DNA from: Chloroflexota bacterium
Lineage (GTDB): Bacteria; Chloroflexota; Anaerolineae; Anaerolineales; UBA4823
DNA: 64,000 bases
Direction of reading: 5' to 3'
NCBI GenBank assembly: GCA_012516075.1
Contig: JAAYXE010000121.1
Coordinates: 1-64,000, forward strand
Shown here: piece by piece, positions 26,747 through 35,217 of the stretch
Numbering within the stretch: the stretch's first letter is position 1
How the letters are laid out: each line of letters starts with the position of its first letter
Notes under the pieces: generated by a model
Database searches by the model: none
What the model saw: the letters and a program-made list of their open reading frames with translations, nothing else
Told to the model about the DNA's origin: nothing
Made by a program: the position numbers and the translations under genes

Positions 26747-27958
26747 TTATTCAGTTCCCACAAACCGCGCAGCCCGTTCATCCGGAGGGTCTTTACGCAG
26801 CGGCAGCAGGATATGGAAGGTGGTGCCGGGGCAGCGGATCTCGTCGCGTCCTTCCGACTCGATCCAGATCGCTCCCCCGTGCGCCTCGATAATGCCTTTG
26901 GTAATCGGTAATCCCAATCCGGGGCCGCCGCCTTTGAATTTCGTCTTTCCGCTCGAATGCAGGGAGGTCTCTCCCAGCCGGCCAAACTTTTCAAACACCC
27001 AGGCGTGGTCCTCAGGATTGATCCCGATTCCTGTATCCTGGATTGTAACCTCAATGAAGCCAGGTAACAACCGTCCGCTCAAAGTAATCCTGCCCTCGTC
27101 GGGTGTATATTTGATCGCGTTTGATACCACATTGCGCAGGGCCTGGTACAGCCGCTCGCTGTCCCCGAAGATCATTTCGTGCATGCCCTCGAACGGGATC
27201 AATTCCAGGGTCTGCTGCCGTTCCTGCAGGGCGGGGCTCATCTCGTGGATCACCATCTCGATCAGCCGGTCGATCCACACCGGCTGGAAGTTCAACGCCA
27301 GCAGGCGGTTTTCGATCATCGCCACATCGATCATGTCGTCGATGATCTCCTGCAGCCGGCGGGTCCCTTTCTGTACGCCCTGCAGCAGCACCCGGGTCTG
27401 GGGATCTCCCTCTGCATCCGGAATCTGCTCGCGCAGCATCGCCAGATAGCCTTCGATCAGGGTCAGCGGAGTCTTTAACTCATGGGCCGCGACCGAGATG
27501 AAGTCAGAGCGGTTCCCTTCGAGCCGCTTCAACGCCTGCTTCGTCTTCTCCAGCTCACGCGAGATGCGCCGGGCCTTGTGTTCAACTTCCAGACGATAGG
27601 CGGAATTCACCGCGTGGGCGTAGACCGGCAGCAGCCCCTGGATCAGTTCCAGGGCTTCTGCCGGGGGCAGGTTTTCGCGCGCCACCTCACAGGAGATCTG
27701 CAGAATCAGGTTCAGGATGATAACCAGGGGCTGCTCGCCGTCCCCCAGGTCGGTCTCGGTGCGCGCCTCCGCCCATGAGGCGATGAGCGGGTCCAGCCAT
27801 TCCGGGTTGCCGGTCTCCAGCGCCTGTATGAGCAGTTCGAATAAGCGCCCTAACTGCTGCTGAAAACTCTCACGCACTCCCTCGCCCCGGGCCAGCCGGT
27901 GGGAAATGCGCATCGTCCAGATCGTTTGAATTTTTCGCAGTGAATCAGCAGTGGGCAT
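26747..27958 (-). CDS. Cytoplasmic sensor histidine kinase
   Basis: This 403-residue histidine kinase has no membrane span. The N-terminal about 130 residues are an all-helical input domain with no motif I recognise; they resemble RsbRD-type helical sensor regions in character only. The HisKA domain has the phospho-acceptor His in AAHELKTPLTLIEGY. The ATPase domain shows the N box in NVVSNAIKYTPDEG, G1 in IQDTGIGI, F box VFEKFGRLGE and G2 in GPGLGLPITKGIIEAHGG. No response regulator is adjacent; the orphan regulator at 8116-8919 is one possible partner, without direct evidence. hflX follows after 11 bases. Confidence 0.88.
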   Translation of the reverse strand: MPTADSLRKIQTIWTMRISHRLARGEGVRESFQQQLGRLFELLIQALETGNPEWLDPLIASWAEARTETDLGDGEQPLVIILNLILQISCEVARENLPPAEALELIQGLLPVYAHAVNSAYRLEVEHKARRISRELEKTKQALKRLEGNRSDFISVAAHELKTPLTLIEGYLAMLREQIPDAEGDPQTRVLLQGVQKGTRRLQEIIDDMIDVAMIENRLLALNFQPVWIDRLIEMVIHEMSPALQERQQTLELIPFEGMHEMIFGDSERLYQALRNVVSNAIKYTPDEGRITLSGRLLPGFIEVTIQDTGIGINPEDHAWVFEKFGRLGETSLHSSGKTKFKGGGPGLGLPITKGIIEAHGGAIWIESEGRDEIRCPGTTFHILLPLRKDPPDERAARFVGTE

Positions 27959-28009
27959 AATTTTAGTTTACGACAGCGCAGTGGATTTGCCAACAAACGG
28001 CCTGTCCAC

Positions 28010-28975
28010 CTATCGAGTTTGTTGGCCTGAGCGCGTCAGCCAGGCGATCAGGGTATCGCCCACCGCCTTCAGGCTTGCGGCCGATACTTTATCGGGCGTA
28101 TCGCCCAGCGTGTGCCAGTACGGGTAATCAAAATCGATCAGGTCGACAGCCGGGATTCCGGCTTCCAGGAAGGGGGTGTGGTCGTCCAGAATGCTGTATT
28201 TCAGCGTGGGGATAAACTGCTCCTCATACCCCAGGCCGGCGGCCGTCTCCCAGATCTCACGCGTCAGATCGGGGTCGGAGTTGCGCTCCTGGTAAATGTT
28301 CAGGTCGGCGTCGCCGATCATGTCCACGATGACAACAGCCTGGGGATCGCGCTCCAGTTCGTCCACAAATGCGCGTGAGCCCAGGATCCAGTCCCAGCCA
28401 GGCAGTCGGCCGGTGTCTTCGGCGTCGAAAAACACCAGCCAGACCTCACCCGGACGTTCTCCCGGGGCCCGGTTCTCCAGATGCGAGGGCAGCACGCGCG
28501 CCAGTTCGAGCAGCACAGCCACCCCCGAGGCCCCGTCGTTTGCACCAGGTGTGGGCTGGTTCCGGTTGGCCAGATCAGGATCTTCATCGGCCACCAGGCG
28601 CGAATCGTAGTGCGCGCCGATGATCACCAGCGGCTCTCCCCGCCCCCATCTGGCGATCACATTGCGGATGGGCTGGTTCATGCGGCTGGTCTCCTGCACT
28701 TCAACATCCCAGCCGGCCTTCTCCGCTTCTTCCACCATCCACGCCACCGCCCGGGTGTGCGCCTCACTCCCTACCGTGCGCGGCCCCAGATCGACCTGAA
28801 AGACGACATCCTCCAGCGCTCGTTCGCCGTCAAATGGCTGCGGGTCGCCCTCGGGCGCCAGGTTGCGAAAGATGGGGTCGAGAAAGACGCTGCCCTGACT
28901 GTAAAACCATACCGCCGATGTGACCAGCAGCACGCCGATCAAACCCAGCAGTGTAAAGCGCTTTACCCCGCTCAT
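28010..28975 (-). CDS. Secreted M28-family zinc hydrolase, glutaminyl-cyclase-like
   Basis: This 321-residue extracytoplasmic protein has an N-terminal signal or anchor ([19 protein letters not shown]). The M28 metal site shows HYDSR, the Asp in [33 protein letters not shown] and the late His in [37 protein letters not shown] strongly recalls glutaminyl-peptide cyclotransferases, which share this fold. It could cyclise N-terminal Gln or act as an aminopeptidase. Its start overlaps the trmFO stop by 4 bases, so the two genes are co-transcribed. Confidence 0.83.
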   Translation of the reverse strand: MSGVKRFTLLGLIGVLLVTSAVWFYSQGSVFLDPIFRNLAPEGDPQPFDGERALEDVVFQVDLGPRTVGSEAHTRAVAWMVEEAEKAGWDVEVQETSRMNQPIRNVIARWGRGEPLVIIGAHYDSRLVADEDPDLANRNQPTPGANDGASGVAVLLELARVLPSHLENRAPGERPGEVWLVFFDAEDTGRLPGWDWILGSRAFVDELERDPQAVVIVDMIGDADLNIYQERNSDPDLTREIWETAAGLGYEEQFIPTLKYSILDDHTPFLEAGIPAVDLIDFDYPYWHTLGDTPDKVSAASLKAVGDTLIAWLTRSGQQTR

Positions 28976-30321
28976 TTGCTGACCTCCTCAAGGAATCGCT
29001 CCAGGTCGTGCAGCGCCCTCCGGGAATAGGCGGCACCGCGCTCGCGCTTGCCGCGTATGCGCTCCCCTTCCAGCGGGGGCAGGATGCCGAAATTGGCTTT
29101 CATGGGCTGGAAATCGGCCTCCGCGGCCCGGGTGATGTAGGCACACAGCGCGCCCAGCATCGTGGTTTCAGGCAGCGCCAGCGCATCTTTTCCCTTCAGC
29201 ACGCGTGCCGCGTTCCACCCGGCCAGCAGGCCGGTGGCGATATTCCCGGCGTACCCTTCCACGCCGGTGATCTGCCCGGCAAAGAACAGGTCGTCGCGCC
29301 CTCGGAACTGCAGCGTGGGCCTCAGGTGGGCCGGGGAAAAGATGAACGTGTTGCGGTGCATCTGCCCGTAGCGCTCAAATTCGGCGTTCTCAAGCCCCGG
29401 GATCATCCGGAATACCCGGCGCTGTTCGCTGAACTTCAAATTAGTCTGGAAGCCAACCATGTTGTACAGCGTGCCGGCCAGGTTATCCTGCCGCAGCTGA
29501 ACCACGGCGTACGGCCGGCGGCCGGTGCGCGGGTCGATCAAACCCACCGGGCGCATGGGGCCAAAGGCCAGCGCATCGCGCCCACGGCGCGCCAGGATTT
29601 CCACCGGCAGACAGCCTTCAAAAAAGTGATGCGCACCGGCGCGCACCCCTGATTCAAGATCCTTCTCAAAATCTTTCAGCTCGATGCGCTCGGCCTCCAG
29701 CAGGGCGTCCACGAAGGCTTCATATTCATCACGCGTGAATGGGCAGTTGATGTAATCGCCGTCGTCATGCTCGCCGCGGTCGTAGCGCGAGGCCCGGTAA
29801 GCAATATCGAAGTTGATCGAGTCGACGTTGACGATCGGGGCGATCGCGTCGTAGAAATACAGGTGCTCGGATCCGGTCAGTTCCAGGATCGACTGTGAGA
29901 GCGCCGTCGACGTCAGGGGGCCTGTAGCGATGATGGCCGGCGCATCGGGCACCTGCTGCATCTCCTCACGGATGATCTCGATGTTCGGGTGCTGTTCAAT
30001 CATCCCGGTCACCCGGCAGGCGAACGCCTCCCGGTCCACGGCCAGCGCCCCGCCGGCCGGCACCGCCGTCTCTTCCGCACAGCGCAGCACCAGCGAGCCC
30101 AACCGCCGCAGCTCTTCTTTCAACACCCCCGGCGCCCGGTCGATCAGGTTCGACCCCAGCGAGTTGGAACATACCAGCTCCGCCAGGTAAGCGCCGGTGT
30201 GCGCTCCGGTGGTTTTCAGAGGCCGCATCTCGTACAGCCGCACTTTGATGCCTCTTTCGGCAGCCTGCCAGGCGGCTTCACTGCCTGCCAGCCCGCCTCC
30301 GATTACCATTAATTCCTTCAT
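28972..30321 (-). CDS. trmFO: TrmFO, folate/FAD-dependent tRNA (uracil-54-C5) methyltransferase
   Basis: This is a 449-residue TrmFO, which makes ribothymidine-54 in tRNA with methylenetetrahydrofolate and FADH2. The FAD site is [19 protein letters not shown] at the N-terminus. [21 protein letters not shown] carries a conserved Cys, and [16 protein letters not shown] and [20 protein letters not shown] are diagnostic. I start at ATG 30321, which has GGAG 5 bases upstream; a GTG two codons earlier is less likely. The M28 hydrolase gene follows with an ATGA overlap. Confidence 0.93.
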   Translation of the reverse strand: MKELMVIGGGLAGSEAAWQAAERGIKVRLYEMRPLKTTGAHTGAYLAELVCSNSLGSNLIDRAPGVLKEELRRLGSLVLRCAEETAVPAGGALAVDREAFACRVTGMIEQHPNIEIIREEMQQVPDAPAIIATGPLTSTALSQSILELTGSEHLYFYDAIAPIVNVDSINFDIAYRASRYDRGEHDDGDYINCPFTRDEYEAFVDALLEAERIELKDFEKDLESGVRAGAHHFFEGCLPVEILARRGRDALAFGPMRPVGLIDPRTGRRPYAVVQLRQDNLAGTLYNMVGFQTNLKFSEQRRVFRMIPGLENAEFERYGQMHRNTFIFSPAHLRPTLQFRGRDDLFFAGQITGVEGYAGNIATGLLAGWNAARVLKGKDALALPETTMLGALCAYITRAAEADFQPMKANFGILPPLEGERIRGKRERGAAYSRRALHDLERFLEEVSK

Positions 30322-30579
30322 GAACACTCCATCGAAAGGTGTGATTTTACGCGATTTCTCTCTGCCCGTCAGGGTTCAGGCCGTATTCTTAACCATCTTT
30401 TCATCCCATCGACGGTTACTCGAGGTTGAAGGTGTTACAATCTGGATAATGACCCTCTGAGAATATGACTTTCGTCAGTAATCCGTCTGGCTATTCGATA
30501 GTATAATTCATCCAGTCAACGGTTTCCAAAGCATCGAACCAGAAACTGGAATTTAAACGCAAAAACGGAGTAAACTGCC

Positions 30580-30762
30580 ATGCCACATTTAGGCCCAACT
30601 GAACTGATCATCATTCTGGTGATCGTCATCGTTCTCTTTGGAGTAGGCCGGATCAGCAAAATCGCCGGTGAGATGGGTTCCGGCATCCGGGCCTTCCGCG
30701 AAGGGCTGCAGGGCGATGATGACGAAAAGGCTGCAGATAAAGACGAAGCTGCTGAAAAATAA
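30580..30762 (+). CDS. tatA: Twin-arginine translocase subunit TatA/E
   Basis: This 60-residue TatA-family protein forms the pore of the Tat pathway for folded proteins. It has a short N-terminus (MPHLGPTE), one span (LIIILVIVIVLFGVGRI), the FG hinge, an amphipathic helix (KIAGEMGSGIRAFREGLQG) and an acidic tail. GGAG lies 9 bases upstream. A TATAAT at 30502-30507 is a likely -10 element, with no clear -35. No tatC is nearby. Confidence 0.92.
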   Translation: MPHLGPTELIIILVIVIVLFGVGRISKIAGEMGSGIRAFREGLQGDDDEKAADKDEAAEK

Positions 30763-30891
30763 CTTTACCTCCTTTCCCCTGGCTTCTTTCTGTCTTTATC
30801 TGTAATCCAACACGGTTTATCCTTCAAAAGCAGGGTGATCTGGTATGGGGCGCCGGACGCTGATCATCCTTCATATGGACTCAGGAACCGC

Positions 30892-30922
30892 AGGCTGCCC
30901 GCCGCTCGTTTGGGGGCAGCCT
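30892..30922 (+). terminator. Terminator after tatA
   Basis: AGGCTGCCC (30892-30900) pairs with GGGCAGCCT (30914-30922) and is followed by GTTTCATTT. It ends 25 bases before the hydrolase start, so the hydrolase may depend on read-through or a promoter overlapping the hairpin. Confidence 0.65.
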
Positions 30923-30947
30923 GTTTCATTTACATAGAGAAACCGGC

Positions 30948-31757
30948 ATGCCGTTTGTCCAGCTGACCCCCGACCTTAACCTGCACTACCTGGATGTGAA
31001 CCCGGACGGAACCCCGGCGCTGGTGCTGCTTCATGCGCTGGGCGCTTCTTCGGCCTCCTGGGAACTGCAGCTCCCTGCGCTGGTGGAGGCCGGACTGCGC
31101 GTGATCGCCCCCGACCTGCGCGGCTTTGGCCAGACGAAATTCACCGGCCGGGAAGTGACCATTGCCCGCATGGCCGGCGATGTGGATGCCCTGATGAAAG
31201 CCCTGGGGCTCGAAAAAGCTCATGTGCTCGGGCTTTCCATGGGCGGGACGGTGGCCCTGCAGTTTGCCCTGGATTACCCGCAGCGGGTCGACCGGCTGGT
31301 CCTGGTGAACACTTTTTCACGGCTGCGGCCGGCAAACCCGGGTGAATGGGCCTACTTCGCCGCCCGTTTCCTCGTGCTCCATTTCCTGGGTCTGCCGCAG
31401 CAGGGGCGCCTGGTTGCCCGCCGTGTGTTCCCCCGCCCGGAGCAGGCAGTCTTCCGCCAGGAACTGCTGCGCGAGATCCTGCAGGCCGACCCGCGCTGCT
31501 ACCGCGCCGCAGTCCGCTCTCTGGCGAGGTTCAACCTGGATAACCGCCTGGGTGAAATCAAGCGTCCGGTTCTCGTCGTCACCGGGGAAGACGACAACAC
31601 CATATCTCCCCATGTTCAGGGGCGTCTGGCGGCTGCCATCCCCACCGCCAGGCAGGTCGTGATCCCCAATGCCGGCCATGCCGTGATTGTCGATCAGGCC
31701 AGCACCTTTAACCGCACGCTGCTGGAGTTTCTCTGCCCAGGATTAGGGGTTGATTAG
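30948..31757 (+). CDS. Alpha/beta hydrolase
   Basis: This 269-residue alpha/beta-hydrolase has the oxyanion segment VLLHALGASSASW, the nucleophile elbow GLSMGG (Ser near residue 98), a likely acid in VTGEDDNTISP and the catalytic His in NAGHAVIVDQ. The cap region is helical. It resembles 3-oxoadipate-enol-lactonase or esterase-type members, but no aromatic degradation genes are nearby. The substrate is unknown. The ribosome-binding site (AGAGAAA) is weak. Confidence 0.85.
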   Translation: MPFVQLTPDLNLHYLDVNPDGTPALVLLHALGASSASWELQLPALVEAGLRVIAPDLRGFGQTKFTGREVTIARMAGDVDALMKALGLEKAHVLGLSMGGTVALQFALDYPQRVDRLVLVNTFSRLRPANPGEWAYFAARFLVLHFLGLPQQGRLVARRVFPRPEQAVFRQELLREILQADPRCYRAAVRSLARFNLDNRLGEIKRPVLVVTGEDDNTISPHVQGRLAAAIPTARQVVIPNAGHAVIVDQASTFNRTLLEFLCPGLGVD

Positions 31758-31844
31758 AGTCCGTTTCTCCGGCCTGTTTTCCTGTAAAATTCCATCATTC
31801 AAAGAAGGGAAATCACCATTTCGGCCGTGATCAGGAGGAGACCG

Positions 31845-32564
31845 TTGCGACCTCTCAAGCAGATGAAACCACGATCTGTGCTCGCGCTCGCTGCACTGCT
31901 TCTTCTTACATCAGTTCCTGCCCGGGCAGAAGCCATCCTGGCGCCGTATGCGCAGGATCCGCGCCCCGGCTGGCTGCAGGCATTCATGCTCGACCCGCTG
32001 GCAAACTCCGTCGCCGTTATTCTGCTGGTGGCGATGATCATCACCGTCATCGTCGTTCTGTTCAGCTTTCTGCGCGATGCGGAGTTCGAAGAGCAGTTCC
32101 ACGAAGCCCGCAAAGTAATCCCTGTGCTCGCCGTCGTGGGGATGGGGATCGCGGTATACATGACCATCATTGAGATCACCCGCTCGGAGGCCATCTGCGG
32201 GCCTGTGGGTGACTGCAACAGCGTCCAGCAGAGCCCGTATGCGTATCTCTTCGGCGTGTTCCCGGTCGGGCTCTTCGGCCTGCTGGGATATTTTGCCATC
32301 CTGGGGACCTGGCTGGTCCAGCGCTACGGCCCGCAGTCCCTGCGCCGCTTCGCCGCCCTGGCGGTCTGGGGCCAGGCGCTGTTTGGGGTGCTCTTCTCGA
32401 TTTACCTGACCTTCCTGGAGCCGTTCGTCATCGGGGCCACCTGCATCTGGTGCATCTCGTCGGCGGTTGTGATCACGCTGCTGCTGTGGTTCTCCACGCC
32501 GGCTGCCCGCGCGGCCACTCACCAGCCGCTGGACGACGAGACCCTGGAAGAAATTACGGCCTGA
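31845..32564 (+). CDS. Vitamin K epoxide reductase (VKOR)-family protein
   Basis: This 239-residue membrane thiol oxidoreductase is the bacterial DsbB counterpart, passing electrons from periplasmic disulfide formation to quinone. It has two conserved Cys in ICGPVGDCNSVQQSPYA, the active-site CIWC in the fourth helix, and about five hydrophobic spans. The N-terminus looks like a cleavable signal (SVLALAALLLLTSVPARAEA), followed by a short loop before the VKOR core. It lacks the thioredoxin domain often fused to it. TTG 31845 is chosen because AGGAGG lies 7 bases upstream; ATG 31863 is an alternative. No DsbA-like gene is adjacent. Confidence 0.85.
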   Translation: MRPLKQMKPRSVLALAALLLLTSVPARAEAILAPYAQDPRPGWLQAFMLDPLANSVAVILLVAMIITVIVVLFSFLRDAEFEEQFHEARKVIPVLAVVGMGIAVYMTIIEITRSEAICGPVGDCNSVQQSPYAYLFGVFPVGLFGLLGYFAILGTWLVQRYGPQSLRRFAALAVWGQALFGVLFSIYLTFLEPFVIGATCIWCISSAVVITLLLWFSTPAARAATHQPLDDETLEEITA

Positions 32565-32578
32565 GCATAGAGTCATGA

Positions 32579-32616
32579 AAATAACGCTCCCACAGAGGAT
32601 CGTGGGAGCGTTATTT
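32579..32616. terminator. Bidirectional terminator after VKOR gene
   Basis: AAATAACGCTCCCAC (32579-32593) pairs with GTGGGAGCGTTATTT (32602-32616), a perfect 15-bp stem with AT-rich flanks on both sides. It lies 15 bases after the VKOR stop. Confidence 0.88.
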
Positions 32617-32640
32617 ATTAGTGGGAACTCGTGGACGCCC

Positions 32641-32690
32641 GCAGGCAGTATGAGCGGCATACTTCGCATGCTCAGTCGAAGACCGCCTGC
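32641..32690 (+). repeat. 50-bp palindromic intergenic repeat, copy 2
   Basis: It starts GCAGGC, has TGAGCGG at positions 11-17, a central hairpin (GCATACTTCGCATGC), AGTCGAAG at 34-41 and ends GCCTGC. It matches copy 1 (20683-20732, opposite strand) in length and boxes. It sits between two convergent genes, just after a terminator. Confidence 0.75.
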
Positions 32691-32754
32691 AGGCAATCGA
32701 CGACATCCTTTGCACTTGCAGCGGCATACTGAGACCAGAGCGGCCCGCCCTCCA

Positions 32755-33348
32755 TCAGGCGTGCTTCTTCACCACCACATACGCCATGACCCCCTCCGTA
32801 ACCACCTGCTTCTGACTCCCTGCCTCCGGGAACAGGCCCGCAATCGCCTCCGGCTCCAGAAAGCGGCTGCGCATCAGGGCCGCCTTCTCCGCCAGGGCCA
32901 GCAGGCGCACCACCAGGCGCCTCAGGTCAGGCTCTTCGATGACAATCGTTCCCCCCGGTTTCAACACCCGCCACAGTTCCCGGGCCGTATGTTCCTGAGA
33001 AGCCACATGGTGCAGCGCATCCACCATCAGGATGCGCTCGACAGAGCGGCTCGCCAGGGGCAGCTTCTCGCTCTGCCCGCGCAGCACGCCCAGTTCGTCC
33101 TTCTGGCGCGCCTGCTGTAGCATGCTCCAGTTCTCATCCAGCACCACGACCGGCTGGCCTTCTGCCCTCAGCAGCTGCGCCACGCGGCCCGTCCCGCCGC
33201 CCACATCCACCACCGGGCCAGAAGCGGGAAGGTCCAGCAGTTCCAGCAGGCGAGCGTCCCCGTGCGGCGGAATGATGCGCTCATACCAGGGCGCCACAAG
33301 CTTGAAATGGTCGATCACGGGATTCCCCCTGGCTGACCGTAAATTCAT
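32755..33348 (-). CDS. Class I SAM-dependent methyltransferase (Methyltransf_11-like)
   Basis: This 197-residue methyltransferase has the SAM-binding motif VVDVGGGTGRVAQLL (near residue 46), the acidic VVVLDENWSML, and SEKLPLASRSVERILMVDALHHV as motif II/III. ELWRVLKPGGTIVIEEPD is the post-motif typical of UbiE-like enzymes. The substrate is unknown. Its start codon overlaps the stop of the upstream lipoprotein gene by one base (TGATG), so the two are translationally coupled. Confidence 0.85.
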   Translation of the reverse strand: MNLRSARGNPVIDHFKLVAPWYERIIPPHGDARLLELLDLPASGPVVDVGGGTGRVAQLLRAEGQPVVVLDENWSMLQQARQKDELGVLRGQSEKLPLASRSVERILMVDALHHVASQEHTARELWRVLKPGGTIVIEEPDLRRLVVRLLALAEKAALMRSRFLEPEAIAGLFPEAGSQKQVVTEGVMAYVVVKKHA

Positions 33349-33962
33349 CAGCGCACCAGCATCGGCAGGTGCACCTTTCCCACAGGGACCTCTTTGAAGT
33401 TGATCAGCACCAGGTTTTTGCTGCAGTCGGCGGAAGTTTGAAACGCAACTTTTTCGGAGATTGGGTTGCCGTTGAGGTCCTTGAGCTGCACTGTAAGGGC
33501 CCCCGCTGAGGAGGCCAGCGGCTGGTCTGCCAGGGTGACATCAAATCCCCCCGGGCCCAGGTTCTTGTTCGTGCCGGTCATCCCGGTTGCCAGGACCGGC
33601 TTACCGCCCAGAGTCCCTTCGACCTCCACCACGATTTTGTCCACCGCTTTCCCGCTCATGTCAAAGACCTGGCCGCCGACGCCGGTCCAGTTACAGCCGA
33701 CCTCCGGCCGGGCGATATTGGGGATGTAAGCCGGCGTCCCGGCCTGCTTGCTGAACTCTCGGCTCGCGGCCTGCCCGGGCGCGGCCAGCCCGGCCAGCAG
33801 TTCGCCTTCGGATGAATCCTCTGCGCCGTGCTGCGCGGCATTCTCCTGATGTGGAAGGGCCGCATTTTCGGTGGGCGCAGCCACCTGGGGGCCGGCAGCC
33901 GAACACCCGGCCAGGAAGATCATCACCAGTAAAATGTAACCGCTGAACCTGCTTCGCACCAT
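33348..33962 (-). CDS. Predicted lipoprotein of unknown function
   Basis: This 204-residue protein has a lipoprotein signal (YILLVMIFLAGC; lipobox LAGC, Cys20). A low-complexity Ala/Glu/Gln linker follows. A beta-rich domain starts near residue 85 with CNWTGVGGQVFDMSGKAV and KIVVEVEGTLGGKPV; a second Cys lies in TSADCSKNLV. This reads like a carboxypeptidase-regulatory or Ig-like beta-sandwich, but I do not recognise the family. It is coupled to a methyltransferase gene by a one-base overlap. The divergent his promoter lies just upstream. Confidence 0.75.
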   Translation of the reverse strand: MVRSRFSGYILLVMIFLAGCSAAGPQVAAPTENAALPHQENAAQHGAEDSSEGELLAGLAAPGQAASREFSKQAGTPAYIPNIARPEVGCNWTGVGGQVFDMSGKAVDKIVVEVEGTLGGKPVLATGMTGTNKNLGPGGFDVTLADQPLASSAGALTVQLKDLNGNPISEKVAFQTSADCSKNLVLINFKEVPVGKVHLPMLVR

Positions 33963-34017
33963 CCAACCTCCTTATGAAAACACGTCTTCATTATAAACAG
34001 TTTTGCGGTCAATTTCG

Positions 34018-34046
34018 TTGACAGAACCAGAGGGGCGTGATAAACT
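34018..34046 (+). promoter_or_regulatory. his operon promoter
   Basis: TTGACA (34018-34023) is a perfect -35, followed by a 17-base spacer and TAAACT (34041-34046). Initiation would fall near 34052-34053, only a few bases before the leader-peptide ATG at 34056. Confidence 0.82.
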
Positions 34047-34055
34047 CGCCCCACG

Positions 34056-34109
34056 ATGAAAACGCCGCTTACCGCTTCTCATCATCATATCCGCCATTCC
34101 CCCGCCTGA
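34056..34109 (+). CDS. hisL: his operon leader peptide
   Basis: This 17-codon frame encodes MKTPLTASHHHIRHSPA, with four His among residues 9-14, and ends in TGA at 34107-34109. It lies between a consensus-like promoter and a rho-independent terminator just upstream of hisG. That is the classic arrangement for ribosome-mediated attenuation, in which low charged tRNA-His stalls the ribosome on the CAT codons (34080-34097). No ribosome-binding site precedes it, and the predicted transcript start is about 3 bases upstream, so translation may be leaderless. The frame is too short for standard ORF calling. Confidence 0.85.
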   Translation: MKTPLTASHHHIRHSPA

Positions 34110-34170
34110 CCGGAGGTCTGGTCCTTTTCGCGTACCCATGCGTTTCCACCCCCGGTCACGGGGGTTTTTT
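34109..34170 (+). promoter_or_regulatory. his attenuator: antiterminator and terminator
   Basis: The terminator stem ACCCCCG (34148-34154) and CGGGGGT (34159-34165), loop GTCA, runs into TTTTTT. ACCGGAGGT (34109-34117), which overlaps the leader stop codon, can pair with ACCCCCGGT (34148-34156) with one A-C mismatch and would block the terminator. A ribosome stalled on His codons leaves 34109-34117 free; one at the stop codon covers it. Confidence 0.78.
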
Positions 34171-34188
34171 GTTTTATGAGTTAAGGTG

Positions 34189-35214
34189 ATGAACAACCAC
34201 TCCGTCCGTATCTCGCTTCCTTCCAAAGGCCGCCTGGCCGAGAGCTGCCTGAACTTCCTGGCGGACTGCGGCCTGGCGGTGGACAAAACCAACCCGCGCC
34301 AGTACGAAGCGCGCATCCCAAGTCTTCCCGGTCTGGTGGTCCTCTTCCAGCGCCCGGCGGATATTGTGGTCAGCGTGCGCGACGGCAGCGTGGATTTCGG
34401 CATCACCGGCATCGATGTCATCGAAGAGCGTAAGGGGAACGCCGGTGAAGTGCTTATCCTGCACGACGCCCTGGGCTTTGGCCAGTGCGTACTCGCCCTG
34501 GCGGTCCCCGAATCCTGGGAAACGGTGAGCGACATGTCAGACCTCAGGGCATTCGCCGCCCGTTCTGCCGCCCCGCTGCGCGTGGCAACTAAATTTCCTT
34601 TCCTCACCGGGCGCTTCCTCGACCAGCACGCCGTCCCGCACACGCTGATCTCGGCGGAGGGCACCCTGGAGACCGCCCCGGCCATCGGCTATGCCGACCT
34701 GATCGCCGACCTGGTCTCCTCCGGGCAGACACTGCGCGACAACCGTCTCAAGCTGCTCGCCGGCGGGGCGATCCAGAGATCCCAGGCGGCACTGATCGCT
34801 AACCGCCGCGCCCTCGAAAGCAATCCCCAGGCCCTTGCGGTGGCCCGCCACCTGCTCGAGTTCTTTGAAGCCCACCTGCGCGCTGCCGAGAACCTGGCCA
34901 TCTTCGCCAATATCCGCGGGGAATCGCCCCAGGCCATCGCGGCGCAGATCTTCGCCATGCCCACCCTGGGCGGTCTGCAGGGACCGACCATCTCGCAGGT
35001 GATCGTCCGCGAGGGTTCACCCAACTGGTTCGCCGTGCACATCATCGTGCGCCGCGACCAGCTCTTCCAGGCCGTCTCCGAGCTGCGCCAGATCGGTGGC
35101 AGCGGTGTGGTCGTCGCGCCGGTGAGCTATATCTTCGAAGAGGAACCGCCGCGCTACAAAGCCATGCTCGCTGCCCTGCAGAGGATCCCGGAAAGCAGCT
35201 CCGTGAAAGGATAG
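34189..35214 (+). CDS. hisG: ATP phosphoribosyltransferase, long form
   Basis: HisG catalyses the first step of histidine synthesis, joining PRPP and ATP. At 341 residues it is longer than the E. coli form (299). It has the N-terminal SLPSKGRLAESCLNFL, the substrate-site motif DFGITGIDVIEE and a PRPP-binding loop near SAEGTLETAPAIGYADLIADLVSSG. The C-terminal regulatory part is present, so it should be the HisZ-independent long form with feedback inhibition by histidine. ATG 34189 has only AAGG at short spacing; a GTG one codon earlier is possible. It is the first structural gene after the attenuator. Confidence 0.93.
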   Translation: MNNHSVRISLPSKGRLAESCLNFLADCGLAVDKTNPRQYEARIPSLPGLVVLFQRPADIVVSVRDGSVDFGITGIDVIEERKGNAGEVLILHDALGFGQCVLALAVPESWETVSDMSDLRAFAARSAAPLRVATKFPFLTGRFLDQHAVPHTLISAEGTLETAPAIGYADLIADLVSSGQTLRDNRLKLLAGGAIQRSQAALIANRRALESNPQALAVARHLLEFFEAHLRAAENLAIFANIRGESPQAIAAQIFAMPTLGGLQGPTISQVIVREGSPNWFAVHIIVRRDQLFQAVSELRQIGGSGVVVAPVSYIFEEEPPRYKAMLAALQRIPESSSVKG

Positions 35215-35217
35215 CCC

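Noticed and set aside
28951-28966. AAAGCGCTTT sequence as another copy of the hairpin stem
   Set aside because: It lies inside the M28 signal-peptide coding sequence and lacks the GAAAG extension and a partner arm.
34176-34184. ATG-AGT-TAA mini frame just before hisG
   Set aside because: A two-codon frame is expected by chance; the upstream attenuator already explains regulation.
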